Shown here one piece after another: positions 44,745-55,625 of a stretch of DNA of 64,000 nt. This DNA comes from Metaphire vulgaris (Eukaryota; Annelida; Clitellata; Crassiclitellata; Megascolecidae). Numbering within the stretch: position 1 is the stretch's first letter; every line of letters starts with the position of its first letter. Both the position numbers and the translations under genes were made by a program. The stretch covers positions 21,899,024 to 21,963,023 of the forward strand of contig CM030835.1 of the NCBI GenBank assembly GCA_018105865.1, in the 5' to 3' direction. The notes below the pieces were generated by a model. It was not told the origin of the DNA. It ran no database searches and saw only the letters and a program-made list of their open reading frames with translations.

Positions 44745-46366
44745 GTCGCAATACTACAGTCAGTAGACTTTTTAAAGGAGATTTACGACAATCCAGATAA
44801 GAGAAAGCAGTTATAATATACCTGGATTTGCAAAAGCATTTGACAAAATACATCATTCAAGACTGGCAGCCAATCTTCAGACCTGTGTAATTGGCGGTAG
44901 AATTTTGTGTTGGATAAAAATTTGTCTTCTGAACAGAAGACAGAAGGTAGGCATACGAGGCAATTACTCAGGCTGAGGTTATAAGTGGGGTTCCACAATG
45001 TTCAGTGTTGGGACCTCTGTTGTTTTTAATATATATCAATGGCATCGATGATGATATAATGTCAAAAATTTTAAAATTTACTGATAACACAAAGCTGTGT
45101 GGACAGAGTGGTAGTGAAGCAGAGTCAACAATTTTACAACAAGACCTAGATAGACTCTCTCAGTGGTCAGTGGGTTGGCAAATGCCTTTTAATATGGACA
45201 AATGCTCTTTTGAGAAGAAGGGAGCAGATCATGAGTTTAAGTTACACATAACAGTGGGAAGGGACTACAAGTTACAACCGAAGAGAAAGATCTAGGGGTC
45301 ATCATGCATAGCAGTTTAAAGCCATCCAGACATTGTGCAGAGGCAGCTTAAAAAGCCAACAGAATTCTAGGTAGGCCTATGATCAAAAGAACGGAAAGAA
45401 GGATGCAATAATAAGACTTTATAAGTCATTGGTACGCGGCCGTACGCCAAAGTTTAGAATATTGTTTTCAAGCATGGCGTCAATTGCTGAAGAAATACAT
45501 AGAAACTCTAGAAAGAGCACAATACAGAGGAACAAAGGTTAACAAAAAATATGATAAATTAGCCAATTGTTAAATTCCTGTATCAACACGCTCGAACCCC
45601 CGTATGTTAAGGGTGTGTGTAGATGATATTGTGAAACAAAACGGAGATAAGATTTAATTAAGTTTTTAATATACGAAATTAATTCCTTCTACAGTGTACA
45701 CTGTGCAGTCAATCAGGCCAAGCTCCAAATCCGGAAAGAGAAATAATCCGGCCAATTACTTCCTACAACCATGACTGTGAGATTGCTTGGGATTCGTATA
45801 TTTAAAAAACCTTCATTAAATCTTATCTCCATTTTGTTTCGCAATATCATCGACACACAACTTTACCATAGGCCCCTACGGGGCTCGAGAGCGTGATACC
45901 GGAATTTAACAACGAAGATATTGTGAAACAAAATGAGATAAGATTTAATTAAGTGTTTAATTAGTTAATAATCATACAGTAAGAAGCTCGTTATACAGTC
46001 AACCAGATCAATTTCTAAAACCGGAAAAAGAAATAATCCTACCAATTACTTCCTACAACCATGCCACCACCTACCGAAGCAACACAACTGCAAATAAGTA
46101 AGATATTAATTAGTAAAGCAGAGAAGACAAGACGTCTCTCTATGAAGAAAGGATAAAACGCCGTGGATTGACAACTTTAGATAAAATGAAAGTGAGAGGA
46201 TGCGTAACTGAGACATACAAAATACTAATAAATTGGAAGTGCCAAGATATTATAGCGCTTTTACACAAAACATAAAGATGGAACCCGAGGACACAACATG
46301 AAACTGTTTAAGAAACCGGTTGGGAGATATAAACAGCATTTGTTAAGTGCAAGATTGGCAGACAAT
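44745..46366 (+). pseudogene. CR1-like LINE reverse transcriptase, broken and split by a fold-back element
   Basis: Blocks in order: FAKAFDKIHHSRLAANLQ (motif A; the D of the usual LDFAKAFD is shifted out of frame), NRRQKVGIRG, VISGVPQCSVLGPLLFLIYI (motif B), FTDNTKLCGQ (usual FADDTKL; first catalytic D replaced), LQQDLDRLSQWSVGWQMPFN, then QAWRQLLKKYIETLERAQ. It resumes after 46105 with LYEERIKRRGLTTLDKMKVR and LFKKPVGRYKQHLLSARLAD. About 0.55 kb of foreign DNA splits it. Same family type as the minus-strand LINE at 55.6 kb. Confidence 0.85.
45563..45916. mobile_element. Fold-back element inside the LINE, with a partial extra copy to 46065
   Basis: Left arm 45563-45670 and right arm 45795-45916 are inverted repeats of about 110-120 bp (e.g. 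TGATATTGTGAAACAAAAC and its reverse CATTTTGTTTCGCAATATCA; TTAAATTCC-x-GTATCA). A further direct copy of the left-arm text (GATATTGTGAAACAAAATGAG to TTACTTCCTACAACCATG) occupies 45910-46065. Ends and target duplication are not sharp. Confidence 0.75.
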
Positions 46367-47070
46367 TATATCACTGCTGGGAGTTTGGGGGGATGGGGTT
46401 GAGACTGGGGGGGGGGGTTTCCTCTATCAGGCCTGATAGTGTACAAAGCACTAGTTTATAGCATATCTACTCTTTGAAGATAACTAATGCAGAACAACAG
46501 AAGCTGAGAAGGAAAAAACGTTGTTCTAGTATAAAGGCGGGCCACATACAACCCGCGGGTCACATCTGGCCCGCGAAAGGCTCTAGAGTGGCCCGCTGAG
46601 AAACTATTCACAGCTTGTACATTTTGCACGCTAATGACTCATAATGTAACAAAAATAATACATTTTAAATTCGAACGTTACGTCATGGAAATTCTGTGGT
46701 GGGTTAGGTACCGTTAGGCCATCCACCTGAGGAACTGGTCTGATGGCAGATGGAAGGTTTGGGTTCCGTATTGCATTTCTGTTCTTGATTGAAAATCGAA
46801 TAACGTTAGTTAAACAAAAGTAACAGTCAGTATTATGATCCTTGGGCTCTCGCCAAACCATGGATATAGTAAAGGACATTTTGCGTTTCCTTTAAGCAAC
46901 TTAAGGAGAGGGCAAACAACATAAGGATATAAGGATATGACCATTGTGGAGAAGATGTGATGACCTTGTTTTTAAGATGTGATGACTTTTTTTTCTTGTC
47001 ACCACATCCGAGAAAAAAATAAAAAATCTAAAATCAGGATAATCTTTTTTTGTTCGTCAAGATTTTTGGG
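46367..47070. other. No gene; hAT remnants
   Basis: GGCGGGCCACATACAACCCG ... GGCCCGCGAAAGG near 46536-46580 is a typical decayed hAT terminal region. The rest is AT-rich. Confidence 0.4.
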
Positions 47071-47136
47071 CAGACAAACCTTCTCCCCCAAACATTTCAA
47101 ACTCCCCCAATGTCAAGGTGGCTAGAATAAACACTG
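47071..47136. mobile_element. hAT-type MITE, family 1 copy D (right half)
   Basis: CCCCCAAACATTTCAAACTC to CTAGAATAAACACTG matches the right half of copies A-C. The left half is missing. Confidence 0.8.
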
Positions 47137-47439
47137 GTCTTGATGCCGTTTCAATTATAATACTTTCAAATTAACTCTTCCAAAAATAGACAAAGACACT
47201 GATTCATAAAGTAAACATTATTTTATACAATTATAAATAAAGCAAACATATTTAAATCAGATCAAAATTTCCCGTAAAACACATGTTAAACTATACAGTA
47301 TATAATGCATGACATGAGACTTTGACAGTATACACATGCAAAACAATTAGATGGGGATAACTTTAAAACTTGACGTGTTACAGCAAAACCGCTTACAGAT
47401 TTGGAATCAGCGTGTCGTATCCCATCTGAATCACCTATT

Positions 47440-47710
47440 ACCTTCTCAGTTAAGAAAATCATGTTTCCAGTGAAATCGGAGGATGAAATGCTACAAATCT
47501 TACATACAGTATGCAGGTGATATAGTGCTTGTAACAACAGCGTCACAAAGTCTTCAAGAACCAATAGATCGACCGAACAGCATCAGCAAAAAGCATGGTT
47601 TAGAAATCAGCGCAAGTCCAAAGTCATGATAACATCTTACTGTTATCAGTATAAGACTTCAACTTCACTGTAAATGAGCTAACACTAGAAAATGTTACAT
47701 CATTTCCAGG
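47440..47710 (+). pseudogene. LINE reverse transcriptase remnant
   Basis: The frame from about 47510 reads YAGDIVLVTTASQSLQEPID, then SISKKHGLEISASPKS and a stop. YAGD stands where YADD is required, so the catalytic Asp is lost. NELTLENVTSFPGITM follows in another frame, as in the block after the catalytic site of endonuclease-RT LINEs. Confidence 0.75.
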
Positions 47711-49190
47711 CATAACGATGAAGCCACTTGCGATGTTCCGTTCAACGTGTATTGTGAGCAGACTTTTCAACTGTGAATTTAAATAAGTAGAAACGGCTTT
47801 CAAACTTGACTGACCATAACCCTAACCCTTTCGTTCGCTGGAGTATTGGCTGGAGATAGATACGATTCGATTGTTCTTTTCGACTAAGACCCCTTTCCTT
47901 TTGACTACAAATGCGAGTTTGTTCCAATCAGTCAAGATGGAACCCGGGCAGCTGACCAACTTAACAATCATTTAAAAGACAACTGTAAATGTGAATATTC
48001 TGTGTGATGTAAACCAGAAAATCCTGTAGGTTCACCATTCCATTGGTGAACTTTCTTTGTTCCAGTAACAACAGAAGCAATATGCTGTACGGAATATTCC
48101 GCCCATGGAAATTCCGAATAAGACCACTTTGAAAGCGATGCTAAGTACTTACGACGATGACTAGTATTTGAAATTAACGAAAAAAACTATTTGGCGTGTG
48201 TCATCCGATATGTTTCCAAGCACGAGTCGGCTGTTTCCTTTTTAGAATTCTTTATATATACAAACGCTTAAACTTGCGCATCCCAGACGATGCTGCTGAC
48301 CTGCTGCCAATTGCGCACAGTGGCGTCGCCAAGAATTTTGGGTGTCGTCAAAAGAAGGATGGCGTGTCAGATTCCTTACCCACACCCCACACAAACCCTC
48401 CACAAAAACTTTCTCACCGGATTTGCGCGAATCTGAATTTTAGGAACGGCATGGAAATTCAGCTCGACTTCTCGGGTCAAATAGGTTAAATCCCTAAGCA
48501 GATGCCATTTTGCTTCTGCGAAATACTTTTGTAAGACGAGGTACTTCAGCTACCTGCAATCGGTCACCAAGTTATAAATCTTCGCATATGCGACGCCCGC
48601 AGAACATTGAAATAGCAACTGCCAATTACCAGCAATCTTCCCATACTTAGAGTTTCTGAGCCAACGCCGGGAGAGGAAGACACCGATGGAAAAATCGTCC
48701 ATACGAAGAGGCGATGACTGAAATTCGATATGTCCATAGATTGGTCTATATGTTATAGACCAGCCAAACATAACAATGTAGTACTTCTAGCTGCTACTCG
48801 TGAAAAACGCTTCCCAAACAAAACCTGTAGTTAACTATTAGGACAGTATATGGACTGTAATACTGCTCAGGGCAGTGCAAGCGTAAACAAACCCAAAAAT
48901 TAAAGTAACTTTTGAATATTGCAAATCTCTGCTCAACCCGGGCAGAAAACAAAGTAACCCGGACATTGCCCGTAATTGTCCGTGTGTGGTTCCACTGGTT
49001 CCAATATCCGACCGTTTATTATAACTAATTAATTAATTGTCAGCCATCTTGGCCATCGCTGTAGGTACAATCTGATATAGCAGTAACCAAACTAAACAAA
49101 CTTTTATTTAATTTAGCTGTACTAAATGATTAGTCGTCTAATGCTACTTTTAAATGTGTTAACAGTTGATTGAAGCTTTGCCGACGAAGA
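47711..49190. other. No supported gene
   Basis: Telomere-type TAACCCTAACCCT at 47817-47829 and a single hAT-type end CAGTGGCGTCGCCAAG near 48319. No domain recognised. Confidence 0.4.
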
Positions 49191-49493
49191 ATGAGCACGC
49201 CAACGACACACGTCGCAAACAGTACCAATGACAAACTTGGCATTGAAGTGAAATGGGAAAATGGCCGTGATCCATTTCACGTGATTGAGCCTAACAACTA
49301 CATAGCAGTGACCACGGGCAACAGCGATGTCATAGTCGTAGTGCGCAATATGGAGACCGGGAAGGAAGTTGCCGCGCGCAGAGTTGATCCAGATCGCAGC
49401 GTCATCGTTGCGTGCGTAGGAGGTCAATACAGAATTTACCTACAGACATATGGAGCTGGCTTGTTTGAAATTGATCCGGGAGACAAATGGTGA
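49191..49493 (+). CDS. Small protein or first coding exon of unknown function, MITE at its end
   Basis: ATG at 49191 (CGAAGAATGAGC) opens 100 codons: MSTPTTHVANSTNDKLGIEV, then FHVIEPNNYIAVTTGNSDVI, RRVDPDRSVIVACVGGQYRI and ending LFEIDPGDKW. Composition is balanced, with alternating hydrophobic and polar residues as in a beta-sandwich, no signal peptide and no membrane segment. The frame closes at TGA (49491-49493), which lies inside the target duplication of a MITE; the same bases form a donor-like TG/GTGAG. It may be a complete 100-residue protein or a first exon. I do not recognise the family. Confidence 0.5.
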   Translation: MSTPTTHVANSTNDKLGIEVKWENGRDPFHVIEPNNYIAVTTGNSDVIVVVRNMETGKEVAARRVDPDRSVIVACVGGQYRIYLQTYGAGLFEIDPGDKW

Positions 49494-49494
49494 G

Positions 49495-49681
49495 CAGTGT
49501 TTATTCTAGTCCTTCTTAGGGGGGGAATTTCCCTCCCAAAGTTTGAAAATTCCCCCCAAATTTTTTTTAGATGTTGGCTGGGGAATGGAAATTTCCCCCC
49601 CCCCAATGTGTGGAAACTCAAACCTTGTCCCCCAAACATTTCAAAATCCCCCCAATGTCAAGGGGGCTAGAATAAACACTG
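49495..49681. mobile_element. hAT-type MITE, family 1 copy C, at an exon end
   Basis: Ends CAGTGTTTATTCTAG / CTAGAATAAACACTG. ATGGTGAG is repeated at 49487-49494 and 49683-49690 (9 bp if the A before is counted). Interior hairpin as in copies A and B. Confidence 0.92.
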
Positions 49682-50027
49682 AATGGTGAGTGAGTGTGGT
49701 AAATATGCAGAATATGGGCAATCACATTTCCCGTACCAAATGTCTTGACGAATCGAAGAGATTGTCTGAAACGTTTGATGCGTTTTCCTGGATTTAATCA
49801 TACACCGAGAATTAGGAGGCACTGTCGCTTATAGATCGAGGAAAACGCCCGAGCGTTTGAGATTATGGAAAATTTGAGTGTCCCTATTACGCCGTTGCAT
49901 TATTGTGACAAAACTGAATTCAGTAGTTTGCATACTCGAAGGTGCCTCCAAATTATCGGATTCAGGCTTCTCCCCGGGGCTCTGAGAATAAAACGAGCAT
50001 CAGTTCCAGGCAGCCACTTGACGATAT

Positions 50028-50239
50028 CATTGGCGTAGCCACGGGGGACCGGCGCCCTATTCTGGCAGGGACCCCAGCCGTAGGATTTGCGCAAACGGTT
50101 GAGAAATTTCGGGGGGAGAGTAGGTAGCTTGATCGATGACAATACATGAATTTGTGAATTACTCTTTGAAGAGCCTTTTTACCAGAAATTCGACATATCA
50201 GATATCACCCCCTATTTCGGAACCTTGGCTACGCCACTG
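50028..50239. mobile_element. hAT-type MITE with CA(T/G)TGGCGTAGCC ends, 212 bp
   Basis: Left CATTGGCGTAGCC, right in reverse CAGTGGCGTAGCC. Flanks GACGATAT and GATTATAT match at 6 of 8 bases, an aged target duplication. Confidence 0.75.
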
Positions 50240-50247
50240 GATTATAT

Positions 50248-51014
50248 TCCTGACAGTAATATTGCGATCCTACTCAATGCATATAAAGCCAAATTCTTGC
50301 CTACTAGATTCCAATGCTAATCACTATATATTCGGCTTATATCAGCAGCATCCCATGTATGCGAAATGCATTGAGTTTAACATGATATATACCTATATCG
50401 TTTTAAATTGAATGCATTTCGCATTTTTATGATGTCATCAACTTCCGGTTACTTAAAATGCGTAGAGTTCATTTCTGAGTGTAACCACCAAGTTTCATAG
50501 TTGTATCACCAAGCAATCTCCAGGTGCAGCAGTTAATAGACGCTATGGTGTTAAAAATTCAATGGACCCAAGTTCGCGAACCCCAGCATGGCTGACGTAA
50601 GTCCTTAATTTGAGAGGTATATGATATATCTCTCTATATAACGGTAAATTAATACCTCATTTTAACATTTTAATATCTACCTACAACACTGCAGTACACT
50701 ACTACGAACAATGGTAATGGGAGCAAAAAATGATAACTAATCATTATTTAAATATTTATTTCAGATTACAAGATAAACTTCTCCAGAAATTGAAGAGCAC
50801 GAGAATTCAGTAATGTTGTGAGCAGCATACTAAGAATAATATGGCAAAGAAATATTGATATTCGAGATTTCATTGACTATACAATATATTACAGTTTGCA
50901 GCATATATAGGCGTAAACTTCTATCTGGACTCTAGACGACAACTTTTTGAGATTGTACCATTGGGAAGAGGAAGCTATATGGGATGGGCCCTCCCACTTT
51001 TGCATTCAAGCTTA
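50248..51014. other. No gene seen
   Basis: AT-rich, stops in every frame. Confidence 0.4.
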
Positions 51015-51447
51015 GGGACTGTCCATAAAGTACTTCACGCTATCTTTGACAGGTTTTGACACCCCTGTCACAAATTTCTAATCCCCCTTAAAGTACATCA
51101 CAAATCACCCCATAAATTGCGTCGTTGCATTTGCCTATTTAATATATTATAATTTGTCATTCAATTTTCAACAGCGAACAGATATCAAACTTCCGACGAT
51201 GATAGTGAATGTAATTGTGATCCAAAATTTTATGAATTAATTAATGTATCTTCGGCAAAATAGTGTTAGTGAGCAAAAAAGTCCTCTCCCCAAACGCGTT
51301 TCATACTTCCTATATGAGGTACATGTATATTTAAAGTTTCATTCATACTGAAAGTGTGACGTCACGGCGATCCTTACCCCTCCCCTGTAGAAAACTACAC
51401 CTTCTTTGATCCCTCTCCTCGATCGTGACGTACTTTACGGACAGTTT
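51015..51447. mobile_element. MITE with GGGACTGTCCATAAAGTAC ends
   Basis: Left GGGACTGTCCATAAAGTACT, right in reverse AACTGTCCGTAAAGTACG, continuing TCACG on both sides. About 430 bp, non-coding. No clear target duplication. Confidence 0.7.
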
Positions 51448-52355
51448 CTTGCGCCAATGGTATGCAGTTAAGTATATTAGATCGATATGTTTATACCGAC
51501 GCATGTAGTGATTTTGCATAGTGATTTTGTAGTGCGCTTGTTGTGGCTGATTTTCATATAAATGATTCATAATATATTTCATATTAAAACCTGGACGATA
51601 TCGACTGCTACTCAGAAGTCTACGTTAACCCTGTCGCCCCTGTGCGTCGGTTCCCATTCTCCTGGGTTCCTGAAGAAAATTATGTGCATTCCGTACAACC
51701 TTTCTGACGGACCCACCCACCTGTCAGACCAGACAATGGTTCGCGGCTCTAGCCGAAGTGCATTGGAAATCACTGGACAAATGGAATGCCAATAATTGGC
51801 TCAGTGTCCACTTGGCGGGTCACGAAAGCAATTAAATGGGCGGTCACCTGCTCCCGAATGCCTACACTGTAGACAATGGATGACCGTTCGCCGTCGCTAA
51901 CGATACGGAGGTTAAGAAAAGATGCAGAAACCCCAAAAGGGGCCTTACGGGGACTGGTGTCGCTAGCAAAAGCCGCTTTTGAGGCTTTACGCGGCGACAG
52001 AGTTAATCTTTTCAAAATAATTATTCTGAATATCTATTTGGAATTATACGATGATATAGAAAATATTGTTGCAGTTTTTGTTATTTGCTCGCCCCTGAGC
52101 AACGCCTTCCGGATATGGGTTTCAACTTTACAGAGATATAGAAAATATTCTATCTTATAAATAAAACTAGCGGAGCTCCAGGAGTAGATATACATGCATA
52201 TTTAGAGCTAATTTTCGTGTGTCATTGATCTCTCGCCGAATACTGCAGCACGTGACGGAGGAGGTACAGCCAGCCTGAGCTCCCGAGTTGATCTCAGTTG
52301 CATCCGCGAATCAGGGAGCTGCCGTCTGCTAAATGTTAGCAACAGTTTGCTCGTT
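51448..52355. other. No supported gene
   Basis: Some short open stretches (51562-51795, 51876-52160) with no recognised domain. An imperfect direct repeat GATATAGAAAATATT / GATATAGAAAATATTC occurs at about 52054 and 52136. Confidence 0.4.
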
Positions 52356-52447
52356 GCCTTTACGACGTTCCTTTGACGCGGCTACGACCCACGAAGCGGC
52401 CCGAGTCTCCTTCACCGCCCCTCCTTTTCAATAGCGATGAAGCCGGC

Positions 52448-52591
52448 CAGTGGCGTATTTAGAATTTTGGTAAGGGGGGCCAGCCCATGGCGAGCGCGAA
52501 GCGCGAGCCTATAATGGGGGTCTGAGGACAGGCTAGGCCAAGACCAAAGGGGGGCCTTGGCCCAAATGGCCCAATGGTAAATATGCCACTG
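52448..52591. mobile_element. hAT-type MITE with CAGTGGCGTATTTAG ends, 144 bp
   Basis: Left CAGTGGCGTATTTAG, right in reverse CAGTGGCATATTTAC. Exact target duplication AAGCCGGC at 52440-52447 and 52592-52599. The unfilled site is at 10148-10155. Confidence 0.95.
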
Positions 52592-53092
52592 AAGCCGGCG
52601 TATGAAGAGGAATTTCAGATTAGATTTTTGTTTGTCTGTGACTCCGCCGTAGATCCTCTTCAGAGGACTCATCACGCTCCCTGAAGGCCCCCAGTGGGAA
52701 CTGAAAATGTCTGTCTGTGGACGCCTTGGCTCCGCCCTCTTTTCTCGAAACCCTTGCTACGCCACTCTATCTCACTGACCCTGTTGCCAAAAGAAACGCT
52801 GGTCTTTGCACTGTTTAGCATTGATGAGTGATGCTGTCGCCATCTATCGAATGAGTGAAAGTGGCAATTTAATAGGAATAAGAATATAAAATACTTTTTC
52901 TCTTCTTGTTAAAAAAGTACTGTCTTTTTGCTTAGTCGAAATAGAATACCTTTATGGTTTTGCTACTTGCATATTGAATCTGCTTAATGTAAGTTTTCTT
53001 TAGTAATAGTAGCTTAGACTAATAAAGTTACATACCGTTTTAAAGCTAAATCTCAGTAATATTTGTTAAATGTGCATATTCTACCTGAATTA

Positions 53093-53217
53093 ACTCCGCC
53101 ATAGCCGGTGGCAAGCCCTGGTTGAGAAAGGAGGAGCCAAACACACATACAAGCACACATAGACGCCCATCGTCTTTTAGACGGACGCGTCTATAAACAA
53201 ACGCAACACACACACAC
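53093..53217. mobile_element. Short retroposon-like insertion, 125 bp
   Basis: Flanked by an exact 11-bp duplication TACCTGAATTA (53082-53092 and 53218-53228). Ends in an (AC)n-type run (CAACACACACACAC). Block A1 has a single unfilled site. The longer, variable-type target duplication and simple tail suggest a retroposon rather than a DNA element. CTGGTTGAGAAAGGAGG also occurs, in reverse and altered, near 23461. Confidence 0.85.
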
Positions 53218-54108
53218 TACCTGAATTACTTATTACCTTCTCAGTTAAGAAAGTGTTATCCATTTTTGTCGCGAATATTTCTCAATATTCGCAAAATACA
53301 CAATATGAAGCTAACGCAGTTCATTTTTACTTATTTCTCTAACATTCAACCAGCGTCCATAGTTCAGTTGCAAACACAATCCGGAGAAGTCACTAGAGGG
53401 GATCTCGACTGGGGCGATCCCCATTTAGGGCTTAGGATCAGTGATAGATTTGCGCAAAACCGATGAGAAAAATGTTCGCGGTGGGTGAGGGTGAGGGGGG
53501 AGGTTTGAGTGATTGGCACCAGGATCGATATTTGTAGCCGTATTGGTCTTTAAAATATGCGATTGAACTCGCCATCTAATTAGGGTCTATTATTATATTC
53601 CTCAAATCATCTTCTATAACAGCAGACCCCTAGCTGACTTCCCACCGGCTTTGTCACCCCCCCCCCCCCCGAGTCCAGAGTCTGGAAAGGGTTATAATTT
53701 GAAAAAATTACGGTTAATGAAAATGCCAGCAAAACGTTAGCTTCTCGTATAAGAAGTCCGCATGAAGCTGAAATGCATTGGCCTATCTGCCAGAAGAAAG
53801 ATTTTAAATTTGAATCGAAAACCTCATTCCAGATATTTAATCAGAAAATAATCTGCATTCGTTTCGAGGATTTTCGTTGGATTCTGCTAATATAAATATA
53901 ATTGCCATTGTCCTACCATTCACGCAATATTGCGACGCAATGTACAAGAAACTGCATTCATCCTGGGCGCAGATTTGATCCAGACTAGGCGATGAATGGC
54001 TTTAATTAACTATGCGCACACTCTCTAGGTGAACGTCTTTCCTTCACGACACATCTTGAACCTACCGCCGCAATATTTGACAAAGCCTAACTGAAATAGG
54101 CCTACTAC

Positions 54109-54283
54109 CAGGGCGCGATTTGTAGGGGAAAGGGGAGAATCCCCCCACTGCCCAACTGCATCCCCTACTGCTACAGACCCCACCACTACATCCCCCACTG
54201 CTACATTTGCCAACAACTACATCCCCCAAACTCGACATATTCTCCCCCCCCCCCCACTGCTCCAGGTCACAAATCGCACCATG
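54109..54283. mobile_element. hAT-type MITE, family 2 copy 2
   Basis: Left CAGGGCGCGATTTGT, right ACAAATCGCACCATG. Exact target duplication CCTACTAC at 54101-54108 and 54284-54291. Same interior as the copy at 13461. Unfilled site at about 11534 in block A1. Confidence 0.95.
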
Positions 54284-54435
54284 CCTACTACCAATCGGTA
54301 TTATTAATGCAAACGGACAATTAGCACATTACAATCACTTTTAAAATAAAAGAACGATCAACAAGTAAAGACCTAAAGTGCGTTGCGTTTAAAGTGAAGT
54401 TTAAGCAAGAATCATTGGCATGACTTCTTCCATAG

Positions 54436-55252
54436 ATTAATGATCGAATCTAATCGAGGCCTCATATGTGCACCAGAACAGACATAGACCTACATTTAGA
54501 TAGAACGCAGCTTTTATAACAGAGGTGCACATTGCACTGCACAACCTTTTGAGGCCGAGGGCCAAATTCAATGTTTTCAAATAGATGGCGGGCCGAACAA
54601 ACAAAAATGCATGTTTTTAATAGTAACCTAAATATACGTTAATACAGAGGTTCTCAACCTGATATCACAATTATTATAATGATTATTATTAATAGTGAAT
54701 TTTTATAGCGCCAGCTTGCACTTGGCATCTGTAGAAGGCGGTTCTGGGTTTGAATACTAATCCTCCATTTGTGAAATCCAATAAGCCAGTTCGATTTTCA
54801 GGTTCCAGTAATGGCGGATAGGAACGTCGGAAAATTTAGAGATCTGACAAAAGGATTGAATAAATTGGTTATAAAAAGAGCCTCAGAAAATCTTCCGGAT
54901 ATGATCTCCACAGAATTTCACGACCTATTCAATATCGTAATCGATATATACTATGTGTCATTTTAGCTGGAAATAAGACAAATAACAATAAGTGATCATT
55001 TCTTTAATAATCATATTGAGGCAGTTTCCATAGCGCCGTGATTTGGCGCGAACTAAAGTCAATGTTATTTTAAAAGCGTCACTTGAATAGATGTGAGACA
55101 AGTGAAACTTCAAATTTCGTCTGAATGACAGAACAAGATTTCTTAATAATTCTATCAGAATACGCCTTTACTGTCACATTAGACAAATGGAAGGAATCAG
55201 GTGAAATCGCATTACGAACCACTACTGTGAATGCTTATAAAAATAACTTACG
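54436..55252. other. No gene; unpaired hAT ends
   Basis: CAGAGGTGCACATTGCAC near 54521 and CAGAGGTTCTCAACCTG near 54646 look like hAT left ends without partners. TTTTTATAGCGCCAGC near 54702 is retroposon-tail-like. Confidence 0.4.
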
Positions 55253-55253
55253 C

Positions 55254-55431
55254 AGTGGCGTCGCTAGGGTTGGTGTCACCCAGTGCGGTAAAATCGTGGT
55301 GTCACTCATTTAGAATTGGGACCACTTCTAAATCTTTCTTATTTTTCCTTCTCAAATACCGTGACAAGCAAAAAAAGGTCATCCTTGTTTGGTGTCACCC
55401 CCGTAGATGGTGTCACCTCTCGACGCCACTG
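55254..55431. mobile_element. hAT-type MITE with (C)AGTGGCGTCG ends, 178 bp
   Basis: Left AGTGGCGTCGCTAGGG, right CGACGCCACTG. Exact 8-bp duplication ACTTACGC at 55246-55253 and 55432-55439. TGGTGTCACC occurs near both ends. Confidence 0.9.
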
Positions 55432-55590
55432 ACTTACGCACAATGGGATCCTTAGATTAGGCATTTAAATATAGGTCATAAAAAATTAATTCAAACTTTG
55501 ATCAGAGAGCAAAATTATTATGAAGAGCTGAAATTCAATTTGAAAGATTTTATTTGCTCTCAAAAGCAACAGCTGTAGCAAGTTTGATAT

Positions 55591-55591
55591 A

Positions 55592-55625
<34 letters not shown>

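Larger units (their letters stand above)
52356..54435. repeat. Segmental duplication block A, copy 2 (partner 10065-11690)
   Basis: Same sequence and orientation as block A1. Longer because of three insertions: a MITE at 52448-52591, a short retroposon at 53093-53217 and a MITE at 54109-54283. Each has an empty counterpart in A1. Confidence 0.9.
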
